DNA of 32,504 nt from Methanobacteriota archaeon. Its GTDB lineage: Archaea; Halobacteriota; Bog-38; Methanoflorentales; Methanoflorentaceae. The stretch covers positions 1,283 to 33,786 of the forward strand of contig PMIN01000001.1 in assembly GCA_003158275.1 (NCBI GenBank), given 5' to 3'. The notes under the pieces are model-generated. The model was not told where the DNA came from. It saw nothing but the letters and a program-made list of their open reading frames with translations, and made no database searches. The position numbers and the translations under genes were made by a program. The stretch's first letter is position 1. The number at the start of each line of letters is the position of its first letter. Positions 25,041 to 32,504 of this stretch are shown here, piece after piece.

Positions 25041-25072
25041 AATCGAAAGCCACCGGCGATGGCAGGCGCGCG

Positions 25073-25441
25073 CTAAACTATCCCATTTAAGCTGCTCTTT
25101 TGCTTACAGCGCAGAGCCGAGCCTCCATAAGCCGAGAGGTGCGCGTGCTGTGCCTGTAACTGGGCATCGTAAAACAGCCCCTCACACGAGACGTCGGGTT
25201 TATACGGCGTTGCCTTCGCGTACCCCTCTCGCACGAGTTCGTAGTTCACGAGCATATTGCCCACAAACACGAAGCGCAGCAATCGCCTGTAGCTGTCGGT
25301 TTCAGAGACATCTTTGACAAAGATTACCGTTTTGCCGGCGACCAGCTCCTTGTCCCGTGCGGTGGCTTCGGGACCAAGCCATTCTTTCTTCGTCGTGTCT
25401 TCGGGCGTGCCCATTCCAATGCACAGCACCTCGTATTCCGA
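25073..25441 (-). pseudogene. Truncated staphylococcal-nuclease (SNase-like) gene
   Basis: The frame is open for 122 codons on the minus strand but lacks the gene start: a TGA at 25442-25444 interrupts it and no good initiator exists (GTG 25429 has no ribosome binding site). The residues follow the SNase/thermonuclease core: SEYEVLCIGMGTPED, then GPEATARDKELVAGKTVIF, DSYRRLLRFVFVGNMLVNYELVREGYA, and a C-terminal FYDAQLQAQ. At the active site, the family RLxGIDTPE motif reads CIGMGTPE, so the catalytic Arg and the calcium-binding Asp are lost, while the Glu and the later Arg remain. The N-terminal strand with the DGDT motif is missing or out of frame upstream. I take it as a decayed calcium-dependent nuclease gene, downstream of rad50 on the same strand. 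Confidence 0.6.
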
Positions 25442-25549
25442 TCACCTGCTCGGATGGGCTGCGGCCCTTCCGTAGATCGTGTGACAAACGCTTGGTCCGA
25501 TCTTACGTTTTTATGCGTGAAGCATGGGAAAAGAGCGAACACGAATTTT

Positions 25550-25587
25550 GGTTTCAATAGTTGTTTTGCTAGACCCCCTTGTGCAAT
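25550..25587. repeat. CRISPR-repeat-like direct repeat, copy 1
   Basis: A 38-nt segment beginning GGTTTCAATAGTTGTTTTGC matches the segment at 25764-25802 over about 32 positions, including GGTTTCAAT, TTGTTTTGCTA and CCTTG. GTTTCAAT followed by a T-rich tract is the usual beginning of many archaeal CRISPR repeats. No regular array or cas gene is present. Confidence 0.45.
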
Positions 25588-25763
25588 TTATCGCCTCAGC
25601 CGTCTTACCTGTGACCTCAACGAATCTGAATACCGAAGCATTTTATTTGCCGCCTTCGGCTTGATTCGTCTCAGCATCGCTCGCTTCGCCGTTGTTTTTA
25701 AACTCAATCTCAACCAGCATCCCTCCTTAGGATCAACAGGCTTACACCACCGGCCACCCAAAA

Positions 25764-25802
25764 GGTTTCAATCCTTGTTTTGCTAAAACGCCTTGCGGCA
25801 AT
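25764..25802. repeat. CRISPR-repeat-like direct repeat, copy 2
   Basis: It begins GGTTTCAATCCTTGTTTTGC, 214 nt after copy 1 in the same direction. Its GGTTTCAA is mirrored by TTGAAACC at 25810-25817, so this copy also has a terminal inverted pair. The sequence between the copies shows no further clear repeat. Confidence 0.45.
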
Positions 25803-25926
25803 GCACTGCTTGAAACCTCTACTCCCGTTCTAGTTCGACACGACTTTCTTTGTTTTTGAATACGCGCGTTGTCGAAAAAACACTAACATCTTCCATTTTC
25901 AGGCCAAGCTCGTGCACTATGCCGCG

Positions 25927-27951
25927 TCACACTGCTGCTATCGTAGAAATCCCGCGCTCTTTTGAAACCCGAAATATCTGATCCGCAAAGCTTTCGAGCT
26001 CTCGTTCGTGCGAGACGATAATCACCTGTGGGCACTCGAGCTCGGTGAGGATATCCTGCACTTTGAGCAGCTGCTCTTTGCTGAAGCCATCCGTGGGTTC
26101 ATCAAGGATAAGCAGATTCGATTCCATCGACGTCGCGACCTTGCGCACGATCATATTAAGCGCGAGCCGGTACGCGAGTGCCACGCTCGTTTTCTCACCG
26201 CCACTCAGATAATTCACGTTTTGCTCGTAGCCGTCCTGCTCGACTATGATGGAGAAGTCCTCATCGATACGGGCGCTCTTGGTGGGATCTTCCACCAGTA
26301 GCTCAAACCACTGCTGGAAGAACTGATTGAACTCCTGCTGGAACGCGATCATGACGTGCCGCTCAATCGCTTCCAAGGCCTTTATGAAGTAATCGCCAAG
26401 CCAGATCCTATTTTCAGTCAAAAAGCGCGCTTTTTTGATGTCGCGCTCCTTCGCTTCAACTTCCCGTTCCAGGGAGGCTACGAGCTTTTTTTGCTGCTCG
26501 ACAGTAGCTTCTAGTGACGACACTTCCTTTCCGATCCTCGACACGGCGTCGGCCGTTTCGCGTCTTTTGCCCTCTAAGTTTGCCAGATCCACGGCGATCT
26601 GCTTCATTTTTTCTACTTCATCGCGCGCCTTTCCTAACGACGATCTCAGCGTTGCGACCTCCAGCTCGGCGGCGCCTATTTTTTCCTCGTTGCGCGCGAT
26701 TTTCTGTCGTACCATCTCCGCTGGCGCTTGCAGCAGCGCAAGTTTGTCTTGCGACCGGCTGTACGCTTCAAGAGCATTGAGCAGCGCACTCGCCTCAGTG
26801 AGGCCTTGCTCTATGTCGTCGATTTGCTGCTGCAGCTTATCCTTTCTGGCCTTTTCAGCTGCGATCTTTTTCGTAAACTGCGCAGCGTCGGCCTCTCGTC
26901 CACACGTTGGGCAGACCCCTTCTGCGCGAATACGCTCGTAATTTCTGAGGGCAGAATCAACAAAAGCAGCTTCCTTCGCACATTTAGCTTGCGATTGACC
27001 GAGCGCGTCAATCGACGCTTTGAGCTCGCTCTCGTCTTGCTCAGTCGGCCTTTTGAGCGCTCGCAATCCTTCGATCTCCCCCTCCCGCGTCGTGAGCTCT
27101 CTAGTGGCGTCAGTGAGTTCACGTTGTGCGACCCGGATGTCGTCTTGTGCTCTTTCTATTTGTCGTTCGAGCTGCGGAATTCTTCCCTCGGCTTGAGCCA
27201 GTGCCTCTTTCTGGCCGCGCAAATTTTTAAGTTGCTCATCAAGGGCGTCAAGCTCGCGTTGCAGCGCATCCTCCTCGATCCGTTTGTATGCGATCGTCTG
27301 CTCGGCGTGGCTGATATCACCACTCAGGGAGAGCACCTCGGCGCGCTTGGTTTCCACGTCTGACGCGGAGGCCTCGAGAATCGCGGCTCGAGTGTTGCAC
27401 GCTGTTGAGACGAGTTGAGCGTTATCTCGCGCGATCTTGTAGTCCTCGATTCGCAGCACCTTGTAGAGCGTTTTTAGCCGCTCCTGTGGATTAAGCGCTA
27501 GAATTGCCTTCATCTCCTCTTGAGGGGTGAAGATCGCATAGCGATAGATCAGGCTCTGCGATCGCGGGTCTCGAGGCTCGTTGAACCTCAGTATCTCCAG
27601 GATGCGCTCCTTTAGCTCTGCCGGGCTGAAACCCGTCACGCCGTTAGGCCCTTCAAGGTGCCCCTCCGCTTGTTGGACGTTGCCGCCTTTTCGCACAAGG
27701 GTCCGGCGCACGACATATTCGTCGCCATCGACGGCAAATGCGAGACTGACGGAGCCTTTTGCCTCATTTGTTTTAAGCAAGGAACCCCCCTTCTGCGATC
27801 CAAGGCCGAAGAGCGCAAATTCGATGGCCATAAGGATGGTCGACTTTCCCGAACCGATGTCGCCTTCGAAGAGCGATATGCCTTGGCGGAACTCAATCGT
27901 CGCCGTCTTGTAGCTCCTGACGTTTTCAAGTTTAAGTGAGCGTAGTATCAC
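25927..27951 (-). CDS. rad50: Rad50-like SMC ATPase of the Mre11-Rad50 complex
   Basis: The product is 674 residues. The GTG start at 27951 overlaps the mre11 stop in the sequence GTGA. Walker A GDIGSGKS is at 30-37, the Q-loop region reads YAIFTPQEEMK (138-148), and a coiled coil runs from about 180 to 330. The zinc hook CPTC is at 347-350, followed by a second coiled coil to about 525. The ABC signature LSGGEK is near 582 and Walker B LLILDEP at 613-619. With Mre11 it tethers and processes DNA double-strand breaks, with HerA-NurA resecting the ends. It is shorter than most archaeal Rad50 proteins (about 850-900), so the coiled-coil arms are short, but no motif is missing. Last gene of the operon. 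Confidence 0.93.
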   Translation of the reverse strand: MILRSLKLENVRSYKTATIEFRQGISLFEGDIGSGKSTILMAIEFALFGLGSQKGGSLLKTNEAKGSVSLAFAVDGDEYVVRRTLVRKGGNVQQAEGHLEGPNGVTGFSPAELKERILEILRFNEPRDPRSQSLIYRYAIFTPQEEMKAILALNPQERLKTLYKVLRIEDYKIARDNAQLVSTACNTRAAILEASASDVETKRAEVLSLSGDISHAEQTIAYKRIEEDALQRELDALDEQLKNLRGQKEALAQAEGRIPQLERQIERAQDDIRVAQRELTDATRELTTREGEIEGLRALKRPTEQDESELKASIDALGQSQAKCAKEAAFVDSALRNYERIRAEGVCPTCGREADAAQFTKKIAAEKARKDKLQQQIDDIEQGLTEASALLNALEAYSRSQDKLALLQAPAEMVRQKIARNEEKIGAAELEVATLRSSLGKARDEVEKMKQIAVDLANLEGKRRETADAVSRIGKEVSSLEATVEQQKKLVASLEREVEAKERDIKKARFLTENRIWLGDYFIKALEAIERHVMIAFQQEFNQFFQQWFELLVEDPTKSARIDEDFSIIVEQDGYEQNVNYLSGGEKTSVALAYRLALNMIVRKVATSMESNLLILDEPTDGFSKEQLLKVQDILTELECPQVIIVSHERELESFADQIFRVSKERGISTIAAV

Positions 27952-29210
27952 TTTTCAAAGGCTCCTTTCAGTTGAAGAACCCCGAGCGCGTCTTCGAGCA
28001 TGCGCGCCTCGTACTCCTTCTGCTTCTCAGCAGTGTTTTTATCCTCTTTCAGAACTCTCAATAGCTCAAGGGAAAGCTTGACTCCTGAATCACCCTGGAG
28101 CTCGGAGATACTGGTTTGTACCGTCCCAATGTTCTCCTTGAAGAGCCGTTCTTCAATGACCGTTACGTCCTCGCCTGCGACCTTAATTGCAGCGTAGTCT
28201 GCTGAGGTGAGGCCGCGGCGACCGAGATGCACGTCGACAGCGCCGCGGTCGTAAAGCACGTTCTGCAAGTGCACAAAGTCTATATCAGACGTCTTTCCAC
28301 CGGATAATTCGCCCCGTATCTTCAATACGACTATCTTACCCTCAACGTCGAGGCTGCCAAATGATTCGGCGAGTGCGTCCTGGGCGCGCGACGAGTTGAG
28401 CGCGGTTAAATTATACTCTTTATACGTGCTCTCGACCAAACCCGTCTCAACGAACTCCACGTCTGTGACCGTTTCATTGAAGCTTACGATGTAGAAGCCT
28501 CGCCGCTCGCCCTTGGCTGTGAACTCAAAGTCACGCCCATAGCCGGCGAAAAGCGGCCCGGGGAACACGATCCGGTCGTATCCCGGGAGGCGGTGCTCTG
28601 AGTGCTGATGAACGTGTCCGCCGGCGTAGTAGTCAAAACCCTTTGGGAAGAGCGAGATAGGGATTGAGTCCATCCTACTGAGGTACTCGGGCTTGAGCTC
28701 GTCAATGCCGGAGTGAAAGGCAAAGATCTTGAACCCGTCGAGACGTTCGAGGTCCTCTCGATCGAGCATGTCGTAGTACTCGCGCTCTAACCCCATCCGT
28801 CGTGCGGAGATACCTACGAGCTTCGCGCCCGTGCGCGCGTCCTCGACGCACTGGAGTCTGAGCGTGCCGTCGATGACTTGTGGCTTTACAATCTTCGTTA
28901 GGAGGCCAGCGCTTTCGATCACGTCTATAATGGACGTGCTCGTCGGCGTATAATCATGGCTTCCGTAAATAGCGTAAATCGGTATGCCGTGTTCGGTAAC
29001 TTCTCGCATCTTTGCAACGGCTTGCCGTACGGTGTTGAGATCCGAGGGCACCCCGACGTGGAACAGGTCCCCTGAGATGACAATGAAATCGACCGTGCGC
29101 GTAATGCACATGTCCATGGCCCGCACAAATGCGCCGATCTCCAACTCCGCCATCTTCCCGTGTCGGTTTGCGCCGAGATGGACGTCTGCCATATGGGCAA
29201 ATTGATGCAT
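27948..29210 (-). CDS. mre11: Mre11-like DNA double-strand-break nuclease
   Basis: The product is 420 residues from ATG 29210, 11 nt after the herA stop. Metallophosphoesterase motifs are in order: I MADVHLG (D9, H11), II SGDLFH (D48), III YGSHDY (84-86, S in place of the usual N of GNHD), then FAFHSGIDE and GGHVHQHSEH. The C-terminal 130 residues, helical and charged, should bind the base of the Rad50 coiled coil. It is a Mn-dependent exo/endonuclease acting with Rad50 on broken DNA ends. The S in GSHD also occurs in some archaeal homologues of this operon type, so activity is probably kept. It overlaps rad50 by 4 nt. Confidence 0.93.
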   Translation of the reverse strand: MHQFAHMADVHLGANRHGKMAELEIGAFVRAMDMCITRTVDFIVISGDLFHVGVPSDLNTVRQAVAKMREVTEHGIPIYAIYGSHDYTPTSTSIIDVIESAGLLTKIVKPQVIDGTLRLQCVEDARTGAKLVGISARRMGLEREYYDMLDREDLERLDGFKIFAFHSGIDELKPEYLSRMDSIPISLFPKGFDYYAGGHVHQHSEHRLPGYDRIVFPGPLFAGYGRDFEFTAKGERRGFYIVSFNETVTDVEFVETGLVESTYKEYNLTALNSSRAQDALAESFGSLDVEGKIVVLKIRGELSGGKTSDIDFVHLQNVLYDRGAVDVHLGRRGLTSADYAAIKVAGEDVTVIEERLFKENIGTVQTSISELQGDSGVKLSLELLRVLKEDKNTAEKQKEYEARMLEDALGVLQLKGAFEK

Positions 29211-29221
29211 CGTTGAAAGCC

Positions 29222-30814
29222 TCAGACAACTCTTCGGTTGGATTTTAGGTGAATGTCGTGCTTATCTTCAGGGGTATCTCTAGCGGGGTATTCTGCCACG
29301 TAGTCGTCAAAGAGTGGTACCTGGATAGGAATTGCAAATTTGGTGAATATGCTGCTTACGATAGCCTCCCCTTTGTCCAAACTACCAATCGTCGCGTAGT
29401 CCTCCTTGAGGTCTTGCGCGGCGCTACTGATGATCGCGTTTCGTTCGCTCGCCATCTCGTTTCCGAAGATGATTTTAGTATTCAGGTTTGCTAAGACCGT
29501 AGTGGGGATGACGCTCGTTAACTGGGTAATCGCCACGAGGCCTATCTTAAATTTCCTTCCTTCGCGCGCGACGGTGCTGTACGTTGTATCGCCCCCCTGA
29601 CTTAGCACGTCGGCGCCGAGCACGCGCGGAGCCTCTTCGATCACGATGCTTACGACGGGCTTATCCTCGAGTTTGGAAACGCCGCTGCTCCCGGTCTCTT
29701 GTTTGTACCTTTGATACTTCGTCAAAATCTCGTTTATGACCAGGCTTCCGATAAGGAGCTCAGCTTTGTCGCTAAGCCTCGACGTATCAACGACAACGAT
29801 CATTCCGCTTTCCAGCGCTGCGATCATTTCGCTGAGCGTCGACTCTCCTGAGGTGGCGCTAAAGGCTCGGTTGTAACAGATAAGGTCTCCTTGCTCGTTG
29901 ACGTCTAAACCCAATGCCGTCTTAAACTTCCTTTGAAGGACGGCCGCGGTCATTGGGGCGACGTTTTCAGGTCGCTCGTCTTTAAAGATGGCTTCGATCC
30001 ACTGTTTGTCCTTTTTATGGGCGAAGTAATAGCCGTACAGCGCTTCAGACTGTGGGTCGGTGAGGTTAACAAGCTCCTCAATATGCCACGGCATTATCGA
30101 TTTTAGGTTAATGACAAGCGTATTTGCTCCTGCAGGGGCCGCAAGCGAGTAGTACTTAATCTTGTCTTTTGCGTCAGGGTGATTGCACAGGCCGAGTTCT
30201 TTGCCCCTGCCGCCATAATACTCGTCGTGCGGGTCGAGGACCAACACCCCAAGGTTATCGTCGTTCACCACGCTCCACAGCAGGACCTTGACAAGGTTGC
30301 TTTTTCCTCTGCCAGTTGTCGCAGGAATGAGCACGTGGTGGGTGAACAAGTCCTGCGCGTTGAGTCGTACGGGCACGTCGAGGACGTTCGACCCGCTCCG
30401 CACCTTGCCGAGGTACGCCGTGTTCTCAGGAACGTCCATAAACTGAAGGTCTTCGTTAACCACGTGTCGAACTGAAGAGAAAAAGTCGGGCAGCGCCTTT
30501 GGAATCGTGACCAGGTTTCCGGAAACTAAAGCGACGGCCCGAGCTTCGGCCAAAACGTAGTTACGCAGACTCTCATCGAAAAATTCGAGACTGCCCCCTC
30601 GTCCTTCAAGTTCGAGTCCCGCGGTGAGTTCAAGAACTTCTCGGGAAACTTGGCTTCCGTAGAACAGGTTGTGGACCTGGAGGATGAGTGAGCCGTTTCG
30701 GCTTTCTGCAACTAAGAGATTCCCAAGCTCTATTTTCGTGTCAGTCTTCTCTCTGATGATGATGTGCGCGACTTTGCCTGCAATGATCTGGCCGATGATT
30801 TCCAACTCTTCCAT
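29222..30814 (-). CDS. herA: HerA hexameric DNA translocase
   Basis: The product is 530 residues from ATG 30814, preferred because GGGGTGA lies about 5 nt upstream. A GTG at 30823 overlapping the nurA stop (GTGA) is an equally legal start and would add MTR. The N-terminal HAS-barrel (about 1-150) is followed by a RecA-like FtsK/HerA ATPase: Walker [10 protein letters not shown] (near 165-173), Walker [11 protein letters not shown] (near 190-199), and later [11 protein letters not shown] and an arginine-finger region around TVAREGRKF. HerA pumps double-stranded DNA through its ring and feeds it to NurA, making the 3' overhangs used in homologous recombination. It sits between nurA and mre11, the standard archaeal arrangement. 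Confidence 0.93.
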   Translation of the reverse strand: MEELEIIGQIIAGKVAHIIIREKTDTKIELGNLLVAESRNGSLILQVHNLFYGSQVSREVLELTAGLELEGRGGSLEFFDESLRNYVLAEARAVALVSGNLVTIPKALPDFFSSVRHVVNEDLQFMDVPENTAYLGKVRSGSNVLDVPVRLNAQDLFTHHVLIPATTGRGKSNLVKVLLWSVVNDDNLGVLVLDPHDEYYGGRGKELGLCNHPDAKDKIKYYSLAAPAGANTLVINLKSIMPWHIEELVNLTDPQSEALYGYYFAHKKDKQWIEAIFKDERPENVAPMTAAVLQRKFKTALGLDVNEQGDLICYNRAFSATSGESTLSEMIAALESGMIVVVDTSRLSDKAELLIGSLVINEILTKYQRYKQETGSSGVSKLEDKPVVSIVIEEAPRVLGADVLSQGGDTTYSTVAREGRKFKIGLVAITQLTSVIPTTVLANLNTKIIFGNEMASERNAIISSAAQDLKEDYATIGSLDKGEAIVSSIFTKFAIPIQVPLFDDYVAEYPARDTPEDKHDIHLKSNRRVV

Positions 30815-30819
30815 TCGTG

Positions 30820-31932
30820 TCACCCCAGTTTGTTTAAGACGTTATGAGCGTCCGTAGCCTTAACGTGCCGATAAAATTTCTCCCACTTTCCTATCGCTGC
30901 CATCTGAGAGCGCAGCATGGTGAAATAATGGTCACGCTCAGAACTCGTTACTCGCGCAAACCGGTCGGCATCGATGAGCCCGTAAGGGTATCCAGGGAAC
31001 GTGTAATCCGCCGAATTTCGCACGAGCAGTGTGAGCACCTCGTTGAGCTCACGTTCGTCAAGTGACAGAAATTGATCTCTCTGGATCTCTAATCGGAATA
31101 TGCGCTCTGAAATCGCGTTGAGCTTAACGCCGAGTATGAAAACGAAGTGGTCTTTGCTCGTCCCGTCCGCTATCGGGTAGTACCATTCTGTGGTGATGCC
31201 GTATTCAGCTGAGAGCTTATCAAGTGCGCCGAGCAGGGAGTAGCCCGTGTCAGTGAAAAGAGCGCTGGTCTTGGAAAGTCCTGCGAGGATGACCCCTTTT
31301 TTCTGTGCCGCTTGACTGAGTTCGTCCAAATACGCGTACTCATGTGGAAACGCCGTTTGAAGGGTGCCGTCGAGCACTATAACGTCGCCAGGCGCAAGCT
31401 CATTTTCAACGACGCTCTTTGCGAGTACGAGTTCTGAGAATCGTCGAGAGATAGAGCCGACCCGATAAATATCTGCTCGTTGGTTTCCGACGGTGATCGA
31501 ACGATCCATCGAGCTAAAAGAGAGGTCACGTTCACGTGGGAGCGGGCCCCCCTCGCCAGACAGTGGGAAAAGCGAGGTGTTGTAGTGAATCTCTCCTCTT
31601 TCGAAGTCAGAAAACGTCGCAGCGAAGAACTCGATCTGTTTGGGGATTGACCTTTCCGGAATCCTTTTATTTCCGCTCCAAATGCCAAAATAGACCCGGT
31701 TCAGTTGGACTGAAAAGTTGGGTGCCCCTAATACTTCTTGATTGCCGCCATCAACGAAGGCCGTTTTCTTGTCAGAATCGACGTTTTGGATTGTCTTGAA
31801 TCCATCAGTCGTCAGTGGGAAAGGCTGTATACCTCGCTCAGGAAAAAAGGGGTTGCCTATGTTCTCATCGTTGAGATGGGTATCCAAGCGTTTGATAAGC
31901 TCGTTGGCAATTTGTGAAGTTTCCTTCTTCAT
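30820..31932 (-). CDS. nurA: NurA 5'-3' nuclease
   Basis: The product is 370 residues from ATG 31932; TTG starts 5' of it (31953, 31956) lack a better ribosome binding site. The NurA RNase H-like core shows its two key aspartates: D61 in [11 protein letters not shown] and D188 in [13 protein letters not shown]. Downstream are [11 protein letters not shown] and, near the C-terminus, [10 protein letters not shown], whose acidic residues could complete the metal site. NurA forms a dimer on the HerA ring and degrades DNA during end resection. First gene of the four-gene repair operon; a 168-nt region separates it from a divergent plus-strand ORF. Confidence 0.9.
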   Translation of the reverse strand: MKKETSQIANELIKRLDTHLNDENIGNPFFPERGIQPFPLTTDGFKTIQNVDSDKKTAFVDGGNQEVLGAPNFSVQLNRVYFGIWSGNKRIPERSIPKQIEFFAATFSDFERGEIHYNTSLFPLSGEGGPLPRERDLSFSSMDRSITVGNQRADIYRVGSISRRFSELVLAKSVVENELAPGDVIVLDGTLQTAFPHEYAYLDELSQAAQKKGVILAGLSKTSALFTDTGYSLLGALDKLSAEYGITTEWYYPIADGTSKDHFVFILGVKLNAISERIFRLEIQRDQFLSLDERELNEVLTLLVRNSADYTFPGYPYGLIDADRFARVTSSERDHYFTMLRSQMAAIGKWEKFYRHVKATDAHNVLNKLG

Positions 31933-32049
31933 TTTAAGACCTGTCGGAGGCAACAAAGCGTTATGAGTGCAAAAATTGACAACAGTACACAGTCTTACTA
32001 TTACTTGCTATTTGTCGAGTTTACTTTTGCAGATTCGGCATAACTGCAC

Positions 32050-32059
32050 GACTATAGTC
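32050..32059. promoter_or_regulatory. Palindromic TATA-containing site between nurA and the right-edge ORF
   Basis: GACTATAGTC is a perfect 10-bp palindrome in the 168-nt divergent region. Its TATAG core lies about 47 nt before the ATG at 32101, so it could be a promoter element, an operator, or both. Confidence 0.3.
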
Positions 32060-32100
32060 ATAACTTCCAGTCATGTGTCAATCGCTGGAGGGAATGATAT

Positions 32101-32504
32101 ATGTGCCTCGTGCACACGCCGAAAGTGTCTGGCCGTTACGGACGCTCTTTTCAACGTATCGCAGCTTTGTCGACCTGGGGACTGTTGCGCTTTCAAGTAC
32201 GCTGGGGACAGCTCCATCACGTACCCTATTCGGTGCTTGTACACATGCTCGTCGTGGCGGTACTCGCATCTCTAGAATGGAGCCAAGGAGATCGCCCGAC
32301 CTACGCGGACGTGCTTGACATCGGCGAGACGACCACTCCATCAATTTGTGATAAAGACCTAGCCGCCGTCAGCACAAACCCCAGGCAAGACACGGCCTGT
32401 TTTAAAGCGGTTGGTCAATTACAGCATAATTTGTGGCTCTCCTATGATCAAAGTTCGCTGAGAAATTGCCAGTGGTGTGAAGGCCTAATCTCCGTCGCCC
32501 AACA
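32101..32504 (+). CDS. Unrecognised protein, N-terminal part (runs off the right edge)
   Basis: ATG 32101 follows GGAGGG at 32087-32092 with an 8-nt spacer, a very good ribosome binding site. The frame stays open for 134 codons to the window end. The translation has a basic N-terminus (RYGRSFQRI), a hydrophobic stretch (YSVLVHMLVVAVLASLEW, about 42-60) that could be one membrane helix or a buried core, and a Cys-containing later part (SICDKD, DTACFK, NCQWCEG). I recognise no family. Overlapping frames of 81 and 88 codons on either strand have no ribosome binding site. The open frame could be chance, but the start signal argues for a gene. Confidence 0.4.
   Translation, partial: MCLVHTPKVSGRYGRSFQRIAALSTWGLLRFQVRWGQLHHVPYSVLVHMLVVAVLASLEWSQGDRPTYADVLDIGETTTPSICDKDLAAVSTNPRQDTACFKAVGQLQHNLWLSYDQSSLRNCQWCEGLISVAQ

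Larger units (their letters stand above)
24173..25072. other. Gene-poor, probably decayed stretch
   Basis: No convincing complete gene is visible. Short open frames exist, such as one of 65 codons on the minus strand (24436-24633), but none has a ribosome binding site or a recognisable motif. Noted items: a small hairpin CCTCA/TGAGG (24251-24267), a hairpin ACCGCT-TAG-AGCGGT (24811-24825), a GC palindrome (24873-24887) and a possible gene remnant (24858-25040). The stretch separates the defence island from the repair operon and looks like eroded DNA. Confidence 0.5.

Noticed and set aside
25454-25786. 110-codon plus-strand frame over the direct repeats
   Set aside because: The composition is random-looking, there is no ribosome binding site, and it spans the SNase remnant and both repeat copies, which points to non-coding DNA.
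25550-25817. A functional CRISPR array
   Set aside because: Only two imperfect repeat copies 214 nt apart are visible, with no regular spacers and no cas genes in the window.
25800-25850. Possible tRNA T-arm-like sequence (GTTCTAGTTCGACA)
   Set aside because: No matching acceptor stem, anticodon arm or D-arm can be drawn around it.

Overview
The window is most likely archaeal, from a euryarchaeal-type genome. It carries a NurA-HerA-Mre11-Rad50 operon (25.9-32.0 kb, minus strand), an arrangement typical of Archaea. It also has a Csa3-like CARF/winged-helix regulator, TATA-like boxes about 25 nt ahead of some genes, and GGAG-type ribosome binding sites. There is no rRNA or tRNA, so I cannot name a genus.

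Layout. 0-0.4 kb: the start of an HD-hydrolase-like gene running off the left edge, and a possible tiny membrane protein. 0.5-1.7 kb: one visibly GC-rich plus-strand gene with a macrodomain-like C-terminal motif and its own hairpin/T-run terminator. 1.8-6.0 kb: a minus-strand run with an ARPP-1 (DUF6569) family protein, a zinc-ribbon plus TPR protein, a 61-residue protein overlapping it by 4 nt, and a 204-residue Cys-rich protein of unknown function. 6.0-6.2 kb: an AT-rich divergent control region with two clear inverted repeats. 6.2-10.0 kb: the CARF-HTH regulator and a 1019-residue UvrD/AddA-like helicase with a C-terminal Fe-S PD-(D/E)XK nuclease. 10.0-23.5 kb: a complete six-gene type 1 BREX phage-defence operon, brxA-brxB-brxC-pglX-pglZ-brxL, with genes overlapping or almost abutting. 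23.7-24.2 kb: a DUF6884-like gene. 24.2-25.9 kb: a decayed, gene-poor stretch with a damaged staphylococcal-nuclease-like gene, a GC palindrome, and two 38-39 nt CRISPR-repeat-like direct repeats. 25.9-32.0 kb: rad50, mre11, herA and nurA. 32.1 kb to the end: the beginning of an unrecognised plus-strand ORF with a strong ribosome binding site.

How it may work together. BREX methylates host DNA through PglX and blocks phage replication without an obvious nuclease. The helicase-nuclease and the ligand-sensing CARF regulator sit directly upstream on the same strand. They could form a defence island in which the CARF protein senses a cyclic oligonucleotide signal and controls the helicase-nuclease and perhaps BREX. 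No cas gene and no BREX regulator (BrxR or WYL type) is visible, so the CARF protein is the only candidate regulator beside the operon. The ARPP-1, macrodomain-like and Cys-rich genes on the left suggest a second, ADP-ribose-linked theme, but this is inference. The CARF/helicase/BREX combination and the ARPP-1/zinc-ribbon-TPR group are the two best candidates for something undescribed.
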